From Vicinamibacterales bacterium (GTDB lineage Bacteria > Acidobacteriota > Vicinamibacteria > Vicinamibacterales > Fen-181): a stretch of 64,000 bases of DNA. The position numbers and the translations under genes are program-made. Below the pieces are notes generated by a model that worked only from the letters and a program-made list of their open reading frames with translations, made no database searches and was not told where the DNA came from. Below, piece by piece: positions 1 through 10,290 of this stretch. The stretch is taken from the NCBI GenBank assembly GCA_036504215.1, contig DASXVO010000030.1, forward strand, positions 16,487 through 80,486. Reading direction: 5' to 3'. Within the stretch, counting starts at the first letter, position 1. Every line of letters starts with the position of its first letter.

Positions 1-231
1 TTCTTCCACGGCCAGCTTCATCACCTTGCCCGACACCTCGGAGGTGATGTTGACCGTGCGCCGCGCGCGGATCTTGCCGGAGGCCGAGACGACCGACTCG
101 AGGTCGCGCTGCTTGATGGCCTCGACGGTGACCGTCGGGCCTTCGGTCTTCTTGAACGCAAAGTTGGCCCAGATCATGGCGCCGACGAGGATGACGATAC
201 CCAACCCGATGAAGACTTTCTTGCGCGTCAT
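1..231 (-). CDS. HlyD/MacA-type efflux membrane fusion protein (partial)
   Basis: Only the first 77 residues are present; the gene runs off the left edge of the window. They show a basic start (MTRKK), one N-terminal membrane segment (about residues 6-26) and then the beginning of the barrel/lipoyl region typical of periplasmic adaptor subunits (ASGKIRARRTVNITSEVSGKV). Proteins of this family bridge an inner-membrane ABC or RND pump to an outer-membrane channel. The start lies 3 bases after the stop of the Yip1 family gene, so the two are probably co-transcribed with Yip1 first. The partner pump would lie outside the window, so the substrate is unknown. Confidence 0.8.
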   Translation of the reverse strand, partial: MTRKKVFIGLGIVILVGAMIWANFAFKKTEGPTVTVEAIKQRDLESVVSASGKIRARRTVNITSEVSGKVMKLAVEE

Positions 232-234
232 GAA

Positions 235-1008
235 CTAGCTCCGGGCGGCCATGAAAGCCGCAAAGCCGATCGCGATCACTGCGTAGATCCCGAACAAGAC
301 GAAGGCCACCGTCCTTGTCTTCTTCTGGAACGCCATGCCGATGCCGATCGCCAGCACCGCCACCCACCAAATACGGAAGATGTCCGCCATGCCGAGAAGC
401 CGCGCGAGGAAACTGCCCTCCGGCAGGAACGGCATGAGGACCGCGAGGTTGGTCGCGCTCGTGAGCGACTCGCGCAGGTAGTTCACCGGGGTGAGCACGA
501 GCGCTCCGATGACGCCAATCGCGCTGGAGTGGACGACCACCGCGAACGCTTGCTTGAACGACCCCTTGCCGCCCATCAGCGCGCCGAACACCAACATCGC
601 CAGGCCGGCGATGACGGCCCAGACGATCGGCGGCATGATCGCCATCATCGCGATCGAGAACACTTGACGGCCCAGCGAAGGATCCATGATGCCCTTGCGC
701 ATCTCCGCTTCCATCGGGCCGCTGACCGTCATGCCGAAGGCTTCGACCTGGCGTATGGCCTCGTCCAGCGTCGCCTGCTTGCCGACCTCGGTCGACTGGA
801 ACCAGGCGCCGGACCCGGCGGTCACGAGGATGACCAGTAGCGCCATCCCAATCCATTGCGGGTGGGCGACAACCGCCGCAAACGTGTCGCGCGGCGAGGT
901 GATCACGCCAACCAACCTGGTGACGAGCCCCTTCGGGGGCACGGACGACACAGTCACCGTGGTGTCAGCCTGGGGCACAGCGTCGGGCGGAACGGTGGTC
1001 TGGCTCAT
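235..1008 (-). CDS. Yip1 domain membrane protein
   Basis: A 257-residue integral membrane protein. A soluble N-terminal stretch containing SPRDTFAAVVAHPQWIG, typical of the YIP1/DUF1282 entry, is followed by about five hydrophobic segments (roughly residues 50-70, 120-150, 160-185, 205-225, 235-255). The chosen ATG has a purine-rich GAAGGAAAGG about 8 bases upstream; an open frame extends further upstream but lacks any family similarity. The function of bacterial Yip1 proteins is unclear, although they are often found beside exporters, as here, where the membrane fusion protein gene follows after 3 bases. Confidence 0.75.
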   Translation of the reverse strand: MSQTTVPPDAVPQADTTVTVSSVPPKGLVTRLVGVITSPRDTFAAVVAHPQWIGMALLVILVTAGSGAWFQSTEVGKQATLDEAIRQVEAFGMTVSGPMEAEMRKGIMDPSLGRQVFSIAMMAIMPPIVWAVIAGLAMLVFGALMGGKGSFKQAFAVVVHSSAIGVIGALVLTPVNYLRESLTSATNLAVLMPFLPEGSFLARLLGMADIFRIWWVAVLAIGIGMAFQKKTRTVAFVLFGIYAVIAIGFAAFMAARS

Positions 1009-1603
1009 ATCGCGGCGCCTTTCCTTCGGGGGCAAACGCACAATTCTACCCCGTCTCACGAATATACGAGGGGAAGCGTCGGGATGTTTCCCCGATGTTT
1101 TCCGAACAGCGCACAAATGGTTGACGGCGTTACGGCTTCTGCGCCCACGCGGAATTGCCGGGGGAACCCGTTGCGGCCGCCTCTCCGTTGTCGTATCCCA
1201 ATCTTGCCCGCTGAGTTCATGATTTTTGGCGGCGTGCCGTATGGTACAGAGGGAGTAGCGTGTGCGCTGGGGACGTGTGGCCGGCCGGCGCGGTGAGGCT
1301 GCCGCGGGCAGTCCAGTATGTCGCTGTGTTTCCAATAGGTTGCGGGCACCGGGATGCGGAATGCCGCAAGCTCCGCTCCATGGTGACCGTTCGTCGTTCA
1401 GATCTGTGGGCGTCCAATGGCCTGCGCGTTGCCTCTACAGTAAGAGGGCCGGACGACCGACAAGATCACGGAACGCGGGACGTGTGACCGAAGTCCCTCG
1501 CGGCGCGCGGCGGCCGGTCAGGCGTGGGATCAGACGGGTGCTCTCGGGGTGTCGTTGCCAGTGGTTAGTGTGTCAACAGCAGTCTCTCAGCGTGTAGCCG
1601 ATC
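1009..1603. other. long intergenic region, no gene recognised
   Basis: This 595-base gap separates the divergent Yip1 and pilB genes. Short open frames cross it on both strands, but none has a credible start, family similarity or consistent codon use. The minus strand has a good -10 hexamer (TAGAAT, 1043-1048) without a convincing -35, which may serve Yip1. The pilB promoter was not located. No tRNA or known small RNA fold was recognised. Confidence 0.5.
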
Positions 1604-3364
1604 ATGCCCGTTCGGATTGGTGAGCTCCTGCTCAAGGAGAAGCGGATTTCCCCCGACCAACTCCAGGAGGCCTTGAACTACCAGAAGGCCAACGGGGGCA
1701 AGCTGGGGTTGAACCTCGTCAAGCTCGGGTTCGTGAAGGACGAGGAGATCACCGCCTTGCTCAGCCGGCAGTACGGTGTGCCGTCGATCGACCTCGCCGA
1801 ATTCGAGATCGACGGGTCGGTGATCAAGCTCGTGCCGGCCGAAACCGCCCAGAAATACCAGATCCTTCCCCTCAGCCGCGCGGGCGCGACGCTCACGATC
1901 GCGATGACCGATCCGACGAACGTCTTCGCCATGGACGACATCAAGTTCATGACGGGGTACAACGTCGAGCCGGTCGTGGCCTCCGAAGCCGCCGTGATGG
2001 ACGCCATTCAGCGCTACTACAAACTGGCGGCCAAGGGGAGTGGGGGCAACGGCAACGGTGTCGGCGGGCAGAGCGCGCTCGATTTCGCGACGGCGGCGCT
2101 GCAGGACCTGCCTCAGATGGACGCCTCCGAAGTGGAGGTGCTCGAGGAACTCGAGGAGATCAGCGTCGAGGCGCTGGCCAGGCAGGGCGAGGAGGCGCCG
2201 GTCATCCGGCTCGTCAACGTGATGCTGATGTCGGCCATCCAGAAGGGCGCGAGCGACATCCACATCGAGCCGTACGAGAAGGAGTTGCGCATCCGGTACC
2301 GCATCGACGGTGTGCTGTACAACATCATGGCGCCGCCGATGAAGTTCCGCGATCCAATCGCCTCGCGCGTCAAGATCATGTCGAAGCTCGACATCGCGGA
2401 GAAGCGCCTCCCGCAGGACGGACGGATCAAGATCCGGTTCAACGAATCGGGCCGCAACAAGGAGATCGACTTCCGAGTTTCCTGCCTCCCGACGCTCTTT
2501 GGCGAGAAGATCGTCCTCCGTCTCCTCGACCGCGACAAGCTGATGCTCGACATGACGAAGCTCGGGTTCGAACCCGAGTCGCTGGCGCGGTACGAGGAAG
2601 CGATTGGCCGCCCGTGGGGCATGGTGCTCGTCACGGGCCCGACCGGCAGCGGCAAGACGAACACTCTCTACTCGTCGATCGCCAAGCTGAACACCCCGGA
2701 CACGAACATCATGACCGCGGAGGATCCTGTCGAATTCAACCTCCCCGGCATCAACCAGGTGCAGATCAGGGATGGCATCGGCCTGAACTTCGCGGCGGCG
2801 CTCCGCGCGTTCCTCCGCCAGGACCCGAACATCATCCTGGTCGGCGAGATCCGCGATTTCGAAACGGCGGAAATCGGCGTCAAGGCGGCGCTCACGGGGC
2901 ACCTCGTGCTGTCGACGCTCCACACCAACGACGCGCCGAGCACGATCAACCGGCTGATGAACATGGGGATCGAGCCGTTTCTGGTGGCCAGCTCGGTCAA
3001 TCTCATCTGCGCACAGCGTCTCGTTCGCCGGGTGTGCAAGGCGTGTGGCGAGCCCGTGCCGGTGCCCGCCCCGGCGCTCACGAAGATCGGCTTCGGGCCA
3101 GAGGACGCCGCCTCGGTCACCCCGCTCAAAGGGCGGGGCTGCGAGAAGTGCAACAACACCGGGTTCAAGGGCCGCCTCGGCCTCTACGAGGTCATGGAGG
3201 TCGACGACGAGATCAAGGAGCTCATCCTGGTCGGCGCGTCGGGCCTCGAACTCAGGCGGAAGGCCGTCGAGCGCGGCATGATCACGCTGCGCCAGAGCGG
3301 CCTGCGCAAGATCAAGGACGGCGTGACGACGGTCGAGGAAGTACTGCGCGAGACGGTGAACTAG
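1604..3364 (+). CDS. pilB: type IV pilus extension ATPase PilB
   Basis: A 586-residue cytoplasmic ATPase that powers pilus extension. The N-terminal MshEN/GspE-N domain (about residues 1-140, GELLLKEKRISPDQLQEAL) can bind cyclic di-GMP in related proteins. The central GspE domain carries Walker A GPTGSGKT (345-352), an Asp box, and Walker B DPNIILVGEIRD (from about 407). A zinc-binding four-cysteine motif typical of PilB is present (C478/C481 and C513/C516). It opens the pilB-T-C-S-R-A series with pilT 19 bases downstream. Length and motif order match the family. Confidence 0.97.
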   Translation: MPVRIGELLLKEKRISPDQLQEALNYQKANGGKLGLNLVKLGFVKDEEITALLSRQYGVPSIDLAEFEIDGSVIKLVPAETAQKYQILPLSRAGATLTIAMTDPTNVFAMDDIKFMTGYNVEPVVASEAAVMDAIQRYYKLAAKGSGGNGNGVGGQSALDFATAALQDLPQMDASEVEVLEELEEISVEALARQGEEAPVIRLVNVMLMSAIQKGASDIHIEPYEKELRIRYRIDGVLYNIMAPPMKFRDPIASRVKIMSKLDIAEKRLPQDGRIKIRFNESGRNKEIDFRVSCLPTLFGEKIVLRLLDRDKLMLDMTKLGFEPESLARYEEAIGRPWGMVLVTGPTGSGKTNTLYSSIAKLNTPDTNIMTAEDPVEFNLPGINQVQIRDGIGLNFAAALRAFLRQDPNIILVGEIRDFETAEIGVKAALTGHLVLSTLHTNDAPSTINRLMNMGIEPFLVASSVNLICAQRLVRRVCKACGEPVPVPAPALTKIGFGPEDAASVTPLKGRGCEKCNNTGFKGRLGLYEVMEVDDEIKELILVGASGLELRRKAVERGMITLRQSGLRKIKDGVTTVEEVLRETVN

Positions 3365-3383
3365 CCTCAAGGACGAATCATCG

Positions 3384-4517
3384 ATGGCCACACTGCCGGA
3401 GCTGCTGAAGAAGACCGTGGAAATGGACGGTTCGGACCTCCACATCACGACGAACACGCCGCCGCAGGTTCGCGTGAACGGGAAGCTCCAGCGTCTTCCG
3501 ATGCCCGAGCTCACGGCCGCCGACACCAAGCAGCTCATCTACAGCGTCCTCACCGACGCGCAGAAGAAGCGTTTCGAAGAGACGATGGAGCTGGACTTCT
3601 CGTTCGGCATCCGCGGCATCGCGCGCTTCCGGTGCAACGTCTTCAACCAGCGCGGCGCCGTCGGCGGCGTCTACCGGCTCATTCCCGAGAAGATTCGCGG
3701 CTTTCAGGAACTCGGGCTGCCGTCGGTCATTGCCAGGCTGTGCGAGAAGCCCCGCGGCCTCGTGCTCGTCACCGGCCCGACGGGCAGCGGCAAGTCGACC
3801 ACGCTGGCGGCGATGCTCGACAAGATCAACGGCGAACGTCAGGAGCACATCCTGACCGTCGAAGACCCCATCGAGTACATCCACAACCACAAGGGGTGTC
3901 TCGTCAACCAGCGCGAAGTACACAGCGACACCGCCGGCTTCGGGGCGGCGCTGCGGGCCGCGCTCCGCGAGGACCCGGACATCGTGCTTGTCGGCGAGAT
4001 GCGTGACCTCGAGACGGTGGAAGCCGCGCTGCGGATCGCGGAAACCGGCCACCTCACGTTCGCCACCCTGCACACGAATTCCGCCGCGCAGACGATCAAC
4101 CGCATCATCGATATCTTCCCGGCGCACCAGCAGGGGCAGATCCGCACGCAGCTCTCGCTCGTGCTCGAGGGCATCATCTGCCAGACGCTGCTGCCCCGGG
4201 CGTCCCAGCCGGGACGCGTCGTCGCGCTCGAGATCCTCATCCCGACCTCGGCCATCCGAAACCTGATCCGCGAGGACAAGGTCCACCAGATCTACTCGTC
4301 GATGCAGGCGGGGCAGGAGAAGGTCGGCATGCAGACGCTCAACCAGTCTCTCGCGACGCTGTACCTGCGACGGCAGATCACGATGGACGTCGCGCTTCAG
4401 GCTTCCTCGCACAAGGACGAATTGGTGGACATGATCAACCGCGGGGTCGGCGTGGTCGAAGGCGCCGGGCTCGGGCGGTCGGCGGGCGTCGTGCCGCCGC
4501 CGGTTCGCAAGCGGTAG
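3384..4517 (+). CDS. pilT: type IV pilus retraction ATPase PilT
   Basis: A 377-residue hexameric ATPase that depolymerises the pilus and drives twitching. An N-terminal PAS-like domain (LPELLKKTVEMDGSDLHI) precedes the RecA-like core with Walker A GPTGSGKS (131-138) and Walker B DPDIVLVGEMRD (from about 197). The C-terminal AIRNLIRE motif near residue 289 separates PilT from PilB and PilU. It lies between pilB and pilC as in deltaproteobacterial pil clusters. Its last 25 residues are Gly/Pro/Arg rich and probably disordered. Confidence 0.97.
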   Translation: MATLPELLKKTVEMDGSDLHITTNTPPQVRVNGKLQRLPMPELTAADTKQLIYSVLTDAQKKRFEETMELDFSFGIRGIARFRCNVFNQRGAVGGVYRLIPEKIRGFQELGLPSVIARLCEKPRGLVLVTGPTGSGKSTTLAAMLDKINGERQEHILTVEDPIEYIHNHKGCLVNQREVHSDTAGFGAALRAALREDPDIVLVGEMRDLETVEAALRIAETGHLTFATLHTNSAAQTINRIIDIFPAHQQGQIRTQLSLVLEGIICQTLLPRASQPGRVVALEILIPTSAIRNLIREDKVHQIYSSMQAGQEKVGMQTLNQSLATLYLRRQITMDVALQASSHKDELVDMINRGVGVVEGAGLGRSAGVVPPPVRKR

Positions 4518-4557
4518 GCCTCAGCGGGACGGTCGTTGCACACGGGGAGCACGTGCC

Positions 4558-5769
4558 ATGGCGACGTTTGCATACACGGGACGGAGACGCGGCGGCGAGA
4601 CGGTGACGGGCGAGCGCGCGGCCGAGACCATCGAGGCCGCCACCGCCGCACTGCGCCGCGAGCAGATCCTCGTCACGAAGATCGCCCCGGTCAGGGCGAA
4701 GGCCGAGACGCCCGCGAAGGGGTCGAAGGGCCGGGCGGTCGCCGCCAAGAACCTCGCGGTCTTCACGCGCCAGTTCTCGGTCATGATCGACGCCGGCCTT
4801 CCGCTCGTGCAGTGCCTCGACATCCTGGGGAGCCAGGAGGAGGACAAGCACTTCGCGAAGACCATCCACGACACGCGGACCGACGTCGAGGGCGGGTCGT
4901 CGCTCGCCGACGCGATGAAGAAGCACCCGAAGACGTTCGACCCGCTCTTCACCAACATGATTGCCGCCGGCGAAGCAGGCGGTATCCTCGACACCATCCT
5001 CAAACGTCTCGCGGTCTACATCGAGAAGAACGTCAAGCTGAAGGGGCAAGTGAAGTCGGCCATGATCTACCCGGTCGCGGTCCTCGTGATCGCCTTCGGG
5101 GTTGTCGCCATCATCCTGTGGAAGGTCATCCCGACTTTCGCGACGATGTTCGCCGGCCTCGGCGCCGATCTCCCGCTGCCGACCCGCGTCGTCATCGCCC
5201 TGAGCAACGGGCTGGTGCGGTTCGCGCCGTTCATCATCGTCGGCATGGTGGCCGCCGTGTTTGGCGTTCGGCAGTACTACACGACCGCCGGGGGGCGCCG
5301 CGCCATCGATCGGCTGATGCTGAACCTGCCGGTGCTCGGGATGATCCTCCGCAAGATTGCCGTGGCCCGGTTCTGCCGCACGCTATCCACGCTCATCAGC
5401 TCGGGCGTGCCGATCCTCGACGGCCTCGAGATCACCGCCAAGACCGCGGGTAACGCGGTCATCGAGGACGGCATCATGAGCACGCGCAAGAGCATCGAGC
5501 GCGGCGAGACGGTGTCGGCGCCGCTCAAGGAAACCGGGGTGTTCCCGGCGATGGTCACGCAGATGATCGGCGTCGGCGAGGCCACGGGTGCGCTCGACAC
5601 GATGCTGTCGAAGATCGCGGACTTCTACGAGGAGGAAGTGGACACCGCCGTCGCCGGCCTGCTGACGCTGCTCGAACCGATCATGATTGCCTTCCTCGGC
5701 ATCATCGTCGGCGGCATCGTCATCGCGATGTACATGCCGATCTTCTCGATGATCTCGAAGCTGACGTAA
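4558..5769 (+). CDS. pilC: type IV pilus inner-membrane platform protein PilC
   Basis: A 403-residue polytopic protein that couples PilB and PilT to pilin entry at the inner membrane. Two T2SSF domains are visible, at about residues 60-190 (FTRQFSVMIDAGLPLVQCL) and 265-390 (ARFCRTLSTLISSGVPILDG), with membrane segments near 168-190, 215-240 and 375-400. The conserved GEATG (second copy) and GEAGG (first copy) turns are both present. It follows pilT after 40 bases. Length and architecture are normal for the family. Confidence 0.96.
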   Translation: MATFAYTGRRRGGETVTGERAAETIEAATAALRREQILVTKIAPVRAKAETPAKGSKGRAVAAKNLAVFTRQFSVMIDAGLPLVQCLDILGSQEEDKHFAKTIHDTRTDVEGGSSLADAMKKHPKTFDPLFTNMIAAGEAGGILDTILKRLAVYIEKNVKLKGQVKSAMIYPVAVLVIAFGVVAIILWKVIPTFATMFAGLGADLPLPTRVVIALSNGLVRFAPFIIVGMVAAVFGVRQYYTTAGGRRAIDRLMLNLPVLGMILRKIAVARFCRTLSTLISSGVPILDGLEITAKTAGNAVIEDGIMSTRKSIERGETVSAPLKETGVFPAMVTQMIGVGEATGALDTMLSKIADFYEEEVDTAVAGLLTLLEPIMIAFLGIIVGGIVIAMYMPIFSMISKLT

Positions 5770-5831
5770 GGGCAGTCGCCACGGCTGACCCACACCCGGC
5801 CACGAGCCGCTTACAGCGTGCCACTGTGCTC

Positions 5832-7520
5832 ATGGAACCCTCCGATAGGCGCCGCCGGCTCGCCTGGCTGATCGCCATCCGGGCGGCGATCAGTGCGGTC
5901 CTGCTCGGGTCGGGCGTGCTGATTGAAATCAACGCGCCGGGCGTCCTGCCGCTCACGCCGTTCTACCTGCTGATCGGCCTCACCTTCGGTTTCACGGCGC
6001 TCTACGCCTTCGCGTTGCCGTACGCGGATCACTGGCTCTGGATGGCCGACGCGCAGTTGGTGGGCGATGCCTTCGTCGTCTCGGGATTCATCGCCGTCAC
6101 GGGCGGGGTGACGAGCTACTTCTCGCTGCTCTACGTGCTGCCGATCATTGCCGCCAGCACCGTGCAGGGACGGCGCGGCGCCGTGACGATCAGCGTGCTG
6201 TCCTCGCTGATCTATGTCGGCCTCGTCGCCGCACAGTACCATGGCGGGTTCAACGCGATGTCCGCGTGGTTTCCGCAGCCGCCCGAGCTGCCGCCGACGC
6301 GTGTCGCCGAGTACACGGTGGCCATCAACGTCTTCGCCTTCGTGGCGGTCGCGAGTCTGTCCGGCTCGCTGGCCGAGCGGCTCAAACGGGCCGGGGCGCG
6401 CCTCGAGCGCGCGTCCACCGAGATTGCGAACCTCCAGGCGTTCAACCAGGACGTCATCGACAGCCTGATGAGCGGCCTCGTCAGCATCGATGTTGCGGGC
6501 CGAATCCTGTCGTTCAACCACGCGGCCGAGAAGATTACCGGGCAGTCGTACGAGTCGGTCGTCGGCCGCGCTGCCGCCGATGTCCTCCATCTTCCCGACG
6601 CTGTGAGGAGCGCGTTGACGAACGACCTCGACGGGGAGCGGACGCGGCGCGCCGAATTTCCCTATCCGATGCCGACCGGAGGGACGATCGAGATCGGCCT
6701 CGTGGTCGCTCACCTTCTCGCGCCAGGCGGCCGAATGGGCTACCTGCTCACCTTCCAGGACATCACCGACGTGAGGCGGCTGGAGCGAGATGCGCGGGTC
6801 AAGCAGCGGCTCGCGGCGGTTGGCGAGATGGCCGCCGGCATTGCCCACGAGATTCGCAACCCGCTCGCGTCGATGGCCGGATCCATCCAGGTCCTGCGTG
6901 AGGAGTTGTCGCTGAACGAGGACCAGGCACAGTTGATGGACATCGTGCTCCGGGAGTCGAAGCGGCTCAACGAGACGATCCGGAGTTTCCTCGCCTACGC
7001 GCGGCCGCAGCGCGCCGCGGTCGAGCGTCTCGACCTGCGAAAGACCGTGGCCGACACGGCCCTGCTGCTCAGGAACAGCACCGAAGTGTTGGCGTGCCAC
7101 GCGATCGACGTGGACGTGGCGGCCGACCCGGTCTGGTTCGACGCGGACGAAGGGCAGATACGACAGATCGTCTGGAACCTGGCCACCAATGGCCTGCGCG
7201 CGATGCCGTCCGGCGGCCGACTCCGCCTCGCGGTGCTGGCCGCCCTCCCGCCTTCGGCTACCAGTTCGTCGCCCGCCGACCGGTACGGAGCCGCCGTCCT
7301 GGAGATCGAGGATGAGGGGGTCGGCATCCCTCCCGAGGAGCTCGACGGAATCTTCCAGCCGTTTCACGGCACCTTCGGCCGCGGCAGCGGCCTTGGCCTC
7401 GCCATCGTCTATCGCATCGTCACCGACTACAACGGCGAGATCGATGTCACCTCGACCGTGGGGCGTGGGACGAGGTTCAGGGTGGTGCTGGGGGCTCCCG
7501 CAGCCGGGCTCGGCGGATAG
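5832..7520 (+). CDS. pilS: sensor histidine kinase PilS
   Basis: A 562-residue membrane kinase. Six N-terminal membrane segments (about residues 10-180) are followed by a PAS domain (about 205-310), a HisKA domain with phospho-acceptor His339 in GIAHEIRNPLASMAG, and an ATP-binding domain with N box NLATNGLRA, DEGVGIP and GRGSGLGLA. This six-TM plus PAS layout is that of PilS, which senses membrane pilin and signals to PilR. A GTG two codons upstream (5826) is an alternative start; neither has a clear ribosome-binding site. It lies directly upstream of pilR and the pilA genes, the expected target. Confidence 0.92.
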   Translation: MEPSDRRRRLAWLIAIRAAISAVLLGSGVLIEINAPGVLPLTPFYLLIGLTFGFTALYAFALPYADHWLWMADAQLVGDAFVVSGFIAVTGGVTSYFSLLYVLPIIAASTVQGRRGAVTISVLSSLIYVGLVAAQYHGGFNAMSAWFPQPPELPPTRVAEYTVAINVFAFVAVASLSGSLAERLKRAGARLERASTEIANLQAFNQDVIDSLMSGLVSIDVAGRILSFNHAAEKITGQSYESVVGRAAADVLHLPDAVRSALTNDLDGERTRRAEFPYPMPTGGTIEIGLVVAHLLAPGGRMGYLLTFQDITDVRRLERDARVKQRLAAVGEMAAGIAHEIRNPLASMAGSIQVLREELSLNEDQAQLMDIVLRESKRLNETIRSFLAYARPQRAAVERLDLRKTVADTALLLRNSTEVLACHAIDVDVAADPVWFDADEGQIRQIVWNLATNGLRAMPSGGRLRLAVLAALPPSATSSSPADRYGAAVLEIEDEGVGIPPEELDGIFQPFHGTFGRGSGLGLAIVYRIVTDYNGEIDVTSTVGRGTRFRVVLGAPAAGLGG

Positions 7521-7767
7521 GTGCCAGCGAATGGTCGTCAGTGGATCACGCCGACAGGCCTCGTGGCAGCGTGGTCAATTCCAATCGGGGGCTGCGCGCG
7601 TGGCAGAAGGCGGTGCGACTGGCCGCCGCCGCCTGCCGGTAGAGAGCAGATTGAGGCATGATCTCGTGGTATTGTCGCAGCGTGCGGCGGGAGTCGCGCG
7701 GGGAGCGACAGGCTGGCACTGAACCACCGGCGGCTGGCAACTGAGGGAGGAAGGCACTGATCCGTCC

Positions 7768-9168
<1,401 letters not shown>

Positions 9169-9236
9169 GCCGGGCGGGTTCTGGGCTCGGGTTCGGCTCC
9201 TCCACGACCGCCGCAATTGAGATCGTAACTGGCGAT

Positions 9237-9250
9237 CGACACAGTTGTCA
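9237..9250. promoter_or_regulatory. candidate PilR operator upstream of pilA1
   Basis: Inverted repeat CGACA-N4-TGTCA. Its centre is about 117 bases upstream of the -12 cytosine of the pilA1 sigma-54 element. The same kind of palindrome lies at the same distance in front of the other two pilins. It is the weakest of the set (one mismatch in the left half, 4-base spacer). Binding by PilR is inferred. Confidence 0.55.
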
Positions 9251-9346
9251 TCGGTTGCCCAGGCGGACAGGCGGCTGCTCTCGGGCGATTGTCGCAAGTA
9301 CCTGCCGAACGAGGCATTGACGCCCCGAGTGCCCTCGGGGCTCCAG

Positions 9347-9362
9347 TGGCATCAGTCATGCT
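9347..9362 (+). promoter_or_regulatory. sigma-54 (-24/-12) promoter of pilA1
   Basis: TGGCATCAGTCATGCT matches the consensus TGGCAC-N5-TTGCW with correct GG-to-GC spacing. It predicts a start of transcription at about 9373-9374, exactly where the leader conserved between pilA1 and pilA2 begins. The pilA2 gene has the same element at the same place. Sigma-54 control fits the adjacent pilR. Confidence 0.8.
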
Positions 9363-9373
9363 CTTTGGGGACT

Positions 9374-9478
9374 GGGACACGGAGCAGGCGCTGGCCGGGT
9401 TCGCGGCAAAGGCCAACCGCCCTTACTGGTCGCCGGCAAGGCCCGGCGGGCCGCCATCAAACGAGCGGGGAGAACACC
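9374..9478 (+). promoter_or_regulatory. conserved 105-base pilA1 leader, candidate structured RNA
   Basis: The predicted 5' untranslated region is 105 bases, the same as in pilA2. Its first 74 bases differ from pilA2 at a single position. Two helices compete for one strand. GCCGGG (9394-9399) can pair with CCCGGC (9442-9447), enclosing GCGG/CCGC (9403-9406 with 9417-9420). Alternatively GCCGG (9432-9436) can pair with CCGGC (9443-9447). The last part holds the ribosome-binding site GGGGAG (9467-9472). It did not match a riboswitch class by eye; a regulatory role is inferred. Confidence 0.5.
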
Positions 9479-10003
9479 ATGAAGACACGCAGGAACGAAG
9501 GCTTCACCCTCATCGAGCTGCTGATCGTCGTCGCGATCATCGGTATCATCGCAGCCATCGCTGTGCCGGGCCTGATGCGCGCACGCATGTCGGGCAACGA
9601 GGCGTCGGCAATCGGGTCGCTGCGCGCCATCAACAGCGCCCAGTCCACGTTCTCCTCCTCGTGCGCGCAGGGCAACTTCGCGGTCGATCTGGCGACGCTC
9701 GTCCTCGGGGCTGGCGGTTCGGGTGCCGGCTTCATCAGTCCTGACCTGAATGCGAACGGCGTCCTGAAGAGCGGCTACCTGATCACCGTCGGCGCGGGCG
9801 GCGCGGCGACGAGCACGGCGACGGCGTGCAACGGCACCGCGGGCAACGCGGCCGGCTACGCGGCGTGGGCGGATGCGCAGAGCACCTCGACCGGCACGCG
9901 GTACTTCGGCACCAACACCACCGGCACGATTTGGCAGGGCACGGCGTCGCTGAGCGGCATCCAGGCGTCGACGGCTCCGTCGGGCGGCGTGCCGATTCAG
10001 TAG
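9479..10003 (+). CDS. pilA: major type IV pilin PilA (copy 1)
   Basis: A 174-residue prepilin. The short basic leader MKTRRNEG is cut before Phe9 by the prepilin peptidase; the mature end has Glu at +5 (FTLIELLIVVAIIGIIAAIA). This hydrophobic helix is followed by a small Gly/Ala/Thr-rich head domain. Two cysteines (62 and 117) probably form the pilin disulfide. The start is fixed by the leader peptide and an upstream GGGGAG. The protein differs from the next pilin at 8 residues. Expression probably depends on sigma-54 and PilR. A strong terminator follows, so each copy is its own transcript. Confidence 0.95.
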   Translation: MKTRRNEGFTLIELLIVVAIIGIIAAIAVPGLMRARMSGNEASAIGSLRAINSAQSTFSSSCAQGNFAVDLATLVLGAGGSGAGFISPDLNANGVLKSGYLITVGAGGAATSTATACNGTAGNAAGYAAWADAQSTSTGTRYFGTNTTGTIWQGTASLSGIQASTAPSGGVPIQ

Positions 10004-10034
10004 ATCCTCGAGCGGCGGCCGCGAGACAGTAAGG

Positions 10035-10091
10035 AAGGTGACACTCGCCTCTCCGTGCACGGCACGGGAGAAGGTCAGTGTCACCTTTTTT
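10035..10091 (+). terminator. rho-independent terminator of pilA1
   Basis: An 11-base perfect stem, AAGGTGACACT (10035-10045) with AGTGTCACCTT (10077-10087), encloses a second GC-rich hairpin and is followed by T6 (10086-10091). It separates pilA1 from the regulatory region of pilA2. Confidence 0.85.
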
Positions 10092-10129
10092 CTTGTGTCG
10101 GCACCCCTGGCTGGCACCAACTGCATCGG

Positions 10130-10170
10130 TGACGAAGTTTGTCAGTCTCGAGTGACATCAATTGTCACTC
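10130..10170. promoter_or_regulatory. candidate PilR operators (two palindromes) upstream of pilA2
   Basis: Two TGACA-N5-TGTCA type palindromes. The first is 10130-10144 (left half TGACG). The second is a perfect 8-base repeat GAGTGACA/TGTCACTC at 10150-10170 with a 5-base spacer. The centre of the second lies 117 bases upstream of the -12 cytosine, matching the spacing at pilA1 and pilA3. An AT-rich stretch (10205-10250) between operator and promoter could favour looping. Assignment to PilR is inferred. Confidence 0.65.
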
Positions 10171-10262
10171 TTCCCCGTGCCCGCCCGCCGCCGTCGTTCG
10201 CAACGTCAGCATAAGTTATTATGTGTCAATATCTTATGGCGTGACCATCTCGCGTTTTGCGT

Positions 10263-10278
10263 TGGCATCAGGGTTGCT
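10263..10278 (+). promoter_or_regulatory. sigma-54 (-24/-12) promoter of pilA2
   Basis: TGGCATCAGGGTTGCT matches TGGCAC-N5-TTGCW at all but one defined position. The predicted start of transcription is at about 10289-10291, where the sequence shared with the pilA1 leader begins. Confidence 0.85.
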
Positions 10279-10290
10279 CCTCTGTTGGCC

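Noticed and set aside
1260..1487. Small open frames in the gap before pilB.
   Set aside because: They have atypical Arg/Gly/Ala composition of random GC-rich frames, no ribosome-binding sites and no recognisable motifs.
9374..9478. Leader of pilA1 as a GEMM-type cyclic di-GMP riboswitch.
   Set aside because: GEMM-I leaders occur before pilin genes elsewhere, and GGCAAAGGCC looks a little like GCAAAGCC, but the GNRA-loop first hairpin and the second receptor hairpin could not be placed. Infernal with RF01051 would decide.
9245..9478. A long N-terminal extension of PilA1.
   Set aside because: The frame is open upstream but would place the prepilin peptidase signal about 85 residues inside the protein and would cover the sigma-54 promoter.
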